Assembly: GCA_006384855.1 (NCBI GenBank)
Contig: VCJN01000233.1
Span: 62,001 to 126,000, forward strand
Reading direction: 5' to 3'
DNA: 64,000 nt
Origin: Tetraselmis striata
Taxonomy: Eukaryota > Chlorophyta > Chlorodendrophyceae > Chlorodendrales > Chlorodendraceae
The stretch's first letter is position 1. Every line of letters begins with the position of its first letter. The notes under the pieces are model-generated. The model had not been told where the DNA came from and did not search any database. It saw only the letters and a program-made list of their open reading frames with translations. Both the position numbers and the translations under genes were made by a program. This document shows, in pieces, positions 61,152 through 64,000 of the stretch.

Positions 61152-62834
61152 ATGCTTCGCGCGCTGCGCTCGAAGACTAAGACCGCGGCGTCGCGGCTGC
61201 TGTCGCTGCCAACGCTCCACCTGGCGCCCCTCTGCCAGCCAGCCTTCGTCGATGGCCCGGGGGGAGTACATCCCTCCAAGGGATGCCAGGTGTACGGCAC
61301 CTCGGTTGCCGTGTTCGCTTCTACAGCCGGGGCATACGTGCCTCCTGCCGCCAAGGTGGGACGACGCCGCGGCGCGGCGCAAACCGCTCGCTCTCCCTTG
61401 TCGCGGCTCGCCGGCCGGACCCGGAAAGACACCCCCGCCCTGTCTTGCAAATGCAGCGTTTGACAGTCGATTAATACTCACTATTCGTATAAACAGAGAC
61501 GGGTTGGCTTCAGCGTTTGCAGCCATCAAGCGCCGACATAGACATCGGACGCTCCTGAGTTTTGTCATTGTTTATTCTATTTATTTATTTTCCCTTATAT
61601 TTATGGCAACGGGCTGGCAAGGACACTGGACGTTGGCCTGCCGTCCAGCGCAGGTGGGGAGGCTGAACCATGTGGCCATCGCCGTGCCGGAACTATCTGC
61701 CGCCGCGGAGCTCTACCGCACGGTGTTTGGAGCGCAGGTGCGCAACCGCGCATGCCACGGAATCCGCCGCAGGCCGCGTGTCCCCCGCTGAGGTGAACCG
61801 GCGGTGGCCCTGCGCGCAGGTGAGCCAGCCGCAGGCGCTGCCGGAGCATGGCGTGACCGTGGTGTTTGTGGAGCTGGAGAACGTCAAGCTGGAGCTGCTG
61901 CAGCCGCTGGGCCAAGCGTCGCCCATTGCGGGCTTCCTTGCAAAGCAACCAGCCGGCGGCATGCATCACCTCTGCATGGAGGTCCCCGATGTCAAGGTGT
62001 GCACTCTGCCCCCCCCCCCCCCCCCCCCCCCCCCCTCCTCTTCCCCCTCCTAGGAGATTCACACCCCGCTCACAACGATGTGAGCGGGGTTGTGCGTAAG
62101 CAGTATCTTTGATATCTAACTCATCTAAGTATCCTCCATTTGGAGCCAACTAAACTTTACTTAGCCGACTTGCTTGCATAGAGTTACGTTCCGGCAACAA
62201 TGAAGGCGTAGTAAAGTTCGATTGCACACATACATGGGGGTGAATCGCACTTACGTGGCTAAACGTACGTGGACTTCAGGCAGCTTACATTATCTTAACT
62301 CAAAATCGGCAGGTTTCCTGTTGATAAACTCTGTGTGTGGCAGTTTCTGTTACGTTTATATAGCATACTTTGTTGACGTTTGCGTCATTAGTTGATTATG
62401 TTGCTTGAACTAAGGGGAACCTCACTTCACTTCGTGTTATTACGTCACTCCCAAAAGTGCCGTGAATTCTGGGGACGACTTGAAGTAAGTCGAACTTTAG
62501 AGTACTTACACACAACCCTGGTTGTAACCATCTACGGCTTGCGCCTGCAGGAGAGCATAGAACACGTACAAAAAACGGTCCGAACCCTCACTGATGAGCC
62601 CAAGATTGGCGCGCACAACAAACCGGTATTGCCCCCCCCCCCCCCCCCCCCCCCCCAATTCCTGCCCCTGACTGGCCGTTGCTGGGTGCTATCTATTCAC
62701 GTGTGAGGATGACATGCCCAAGAATGCTTCCCCGCTGACCGCCCCTCCGTTCTTCCGACACGCGCACACCGCAGGTGGTATTTCTGCACCCCAAGGACTG
62801 CAATGGCGTGCTGTTGGAGCTGGAGCAAGCCTGA
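61152..62834 (+). CDS. MCEE: Methylmalonyl-CoA epimerase, five exons
   Basis: Interconverts the (R) and (S) epimers of methylmalonyl-CoA in mitochondrial propionyl-CoA degradation, feeding B12-dependent methylmalonyl-CoA mutase. Exons 61152-61355, 61654-61737, 61820-61996, 62551-62625, 62775-62834 give 199 residues. The first exon starts MLRALRSKTKTAASRLLSLP, a typical mitochondrial presequence. The vicinal-oxygen-chelate fold follows: GRLNHVAIAVPELSAAAELY with the first metal-binding His, LPEHGVTVVFVELENVKLEL, SPIAGFLAKQPAGGMHHLCM with the second His, DEPKIGAHNKPV, and VVFLHPKDCNGVLLELEQA ending in the metal-binding/catalytic Glu. All introns are phase 0. Introns 3 and 4 have C tracts close behind the donor. 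The exon 1 end (AAK before VGRLNHV) is chosen by frame; an earlier donor after KGCQ is possible. Confidence 0.93.
62063..62090. repeat. Perfect 12-bp hairpin in MCEE intron 3
   Basis: ACCCCGCTCACA and TGTGAGCGGGGT pair around the loop ACGA. In stem length and loop size it resembles the hairpin at 60881-60906. Confidence 0.7.
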
Positions 62835-64000
62835 ACCGAGCCGTCTCATCCAACCTGTATCACGCCAGGCACGGCGCGGTGTGCAGGTCGAAAGCATCGC
62901 CTGCTGGATCTTCCCCGCTGGATGAGGATTCAAGGTCTAAGTATTGCGCGAGATGGTGCGGGATTCAAGCATCCCCTAACATTGCTCTGCAGCAATGAAA
63001 GACGTGGAAAAGCGCGGGCGGATGCAGCATAGGTCTCACGCCCCATATCCCCCTTCCCCCATACCCCAATTAACACGTCATCGCATGAAGCGCCACAAAT
63101 AAGAACGTCACCTTGTAAACGAAAGAAACGGGTTTTTAGGGTTTTGTAACTATCTAGAATAATATATATCAGCAGCAGACATGCGGCGGTTAGGCCGGGG
63201 GTATACTACACGCATTGGAAATTGGCGACTCCACACTCTGCCCCCCCCCTCCCCCCCCCCGCGCGCCCCTTTCCCCTTTCTTGCACCCCGTAACATGCCA
63301 TCACATGAAATGCCGCCGCCAAGAGGCCGCCTGATTAATAACAGAGCGTATATGGAAGTGGGCAGGGCTCGCTGTACGTCTAATAATAGTGTCTGTAGAT
63401 GTCCCAATATCACCCGTAATTGACCTGTGATCATGGAAGCTACAAACGCATACAGAGCCGCTTCGTGCTACCAGTGGCGGCCCCACTGATAAATCACATG
63501 TAGCTGCGTTGGACACGTTAAGGTAGGAAACGGTATATATTCTTCCAGTGGTGTGTTCATACTATATGTATAATGGGCAGATTTTCTGGCCGGCTGAGTT
63601 TGCAGGGTTTCACGTTCCGTCATTGCCTTGCGGGACCCATCTGGAATTCAGCTCCGGCACCTTTCGGCAGCTAAGGATTGCATGTGCACGTGTAGAAGTT
63701 CCATATCAATTACCGGCGCCGCATCAGGAAAAATGTGATAAATCGTCATTCAATAAATCCTCATAATCTGTATATACGCGTCTTTGCGGTAAAGTAAATT
63801 GACTATGTTTCATACGTCTTTTATAACTACGGCGTGTATGGACAGTCGGCCTATGTCTATTATTACCTGCTGTAATATTATGCTGCTTATGTAAATCACA
63901 ATTGCTGCTCTTATTGTGAATTATATTATACTGCTATGTCAATTCTACTCGTCATACTGTTCAGGTATTTTGTCGCCAGACGCGCGGTCGACAACGTCCG
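62835..64000. other. 3' flank of MCEE; no gene recognised
   Basis: It contains TGTAA at about 63114 (roughly 280 bases after the stop) and a TTTTTAGGGTTTTG telomere-like word near 63133. It also has a C-rich stretch at 63241-63260. The last 500 bp are AT-rich without a supported frame. Confidence 0.45.

Overview
This window is nuclear DNA from a photosynthetic eukaryote, most likely a GC-rich unicellular alga of the green lineage. The organism is inferred from gene content and style, not from any marker gene. Six intron-containing or nuclear-type genes are clear by family: a plastid-envelope RETICULATA-like (DUF3411) protein, the DNA polymerase alpha B subunit, a mitochondrial-type small heat-shock protein, a Sulfotransfer_4 family protein, complex I subunit NDUFA12, and 3-dehydroquinate synthase. 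A seventh is methylmalonyl-CoA epimerase. Introns are GT-AG, mostly phase 0, and very often carry a long C homopolymer just behind the 5' splice site in the sense strand. Degenerate TTTAGGG arrays of the plant/green-algal telomere type are scattered inside.

Layout. 0-4.4 kb: non-coding, with a pogo/Tc1-like TA-flanked element (589-1252). 4.4-6.6 kb: DUF3411 gene (+). 7.6-10.2 kb: a probable but unrecognised membrane-anchored protein gene (-), partly frameshifted. 11.4-15.7 kb: POLA2 in 13 exons (+), with one base missing at its signature motif. 15.7-20.3 kb: gene-poor, AT-richer. 20.4-21.1 kb: small HSP (+), one-base frameshift. 22.1-23.9 kb: sulfotransferase in six exons (-). 24-32 kb: gene-poor, dispersed repeats and a longer copy of the pogo-like element (30800-31823) that keeps the end of a transposase with a PCNA-binding-type motif. 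32.4-34.6 kb: NDUFA12 (+). 37.1-42.9 kb (perhaps to 43.8 kb): AroB in nine or ten exons (-).

44-60.7 kb is a mobile-element graveyard. It holds a dead non-LTR retrotransposon (44.6-46.2 kb), a decayed tyrosine-recombinase element (50.3-51.7 kb), a very young 583-bp TRIM (53301-53883), and a nearly complete but broken tyrosine-recombinase retrotransposon with direct terminal-type repeats (56129-60676, minus strand). 61.2-62.8 kb: MCEE in five exons (+).

The host genes are ordinary housekeeping genes of replication, respiration, plastid and shikimate metabolism, and propionyl-CoA degradation. They do not form a functional cluster. The unusual content is the gene architecture (donor-side C tracts, intron-resident repeat families) and the repeats. 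Two conserved genes and possibly a third have single-base frameshifts, so base-level errors in the assembly are a real alternative to gene decay.
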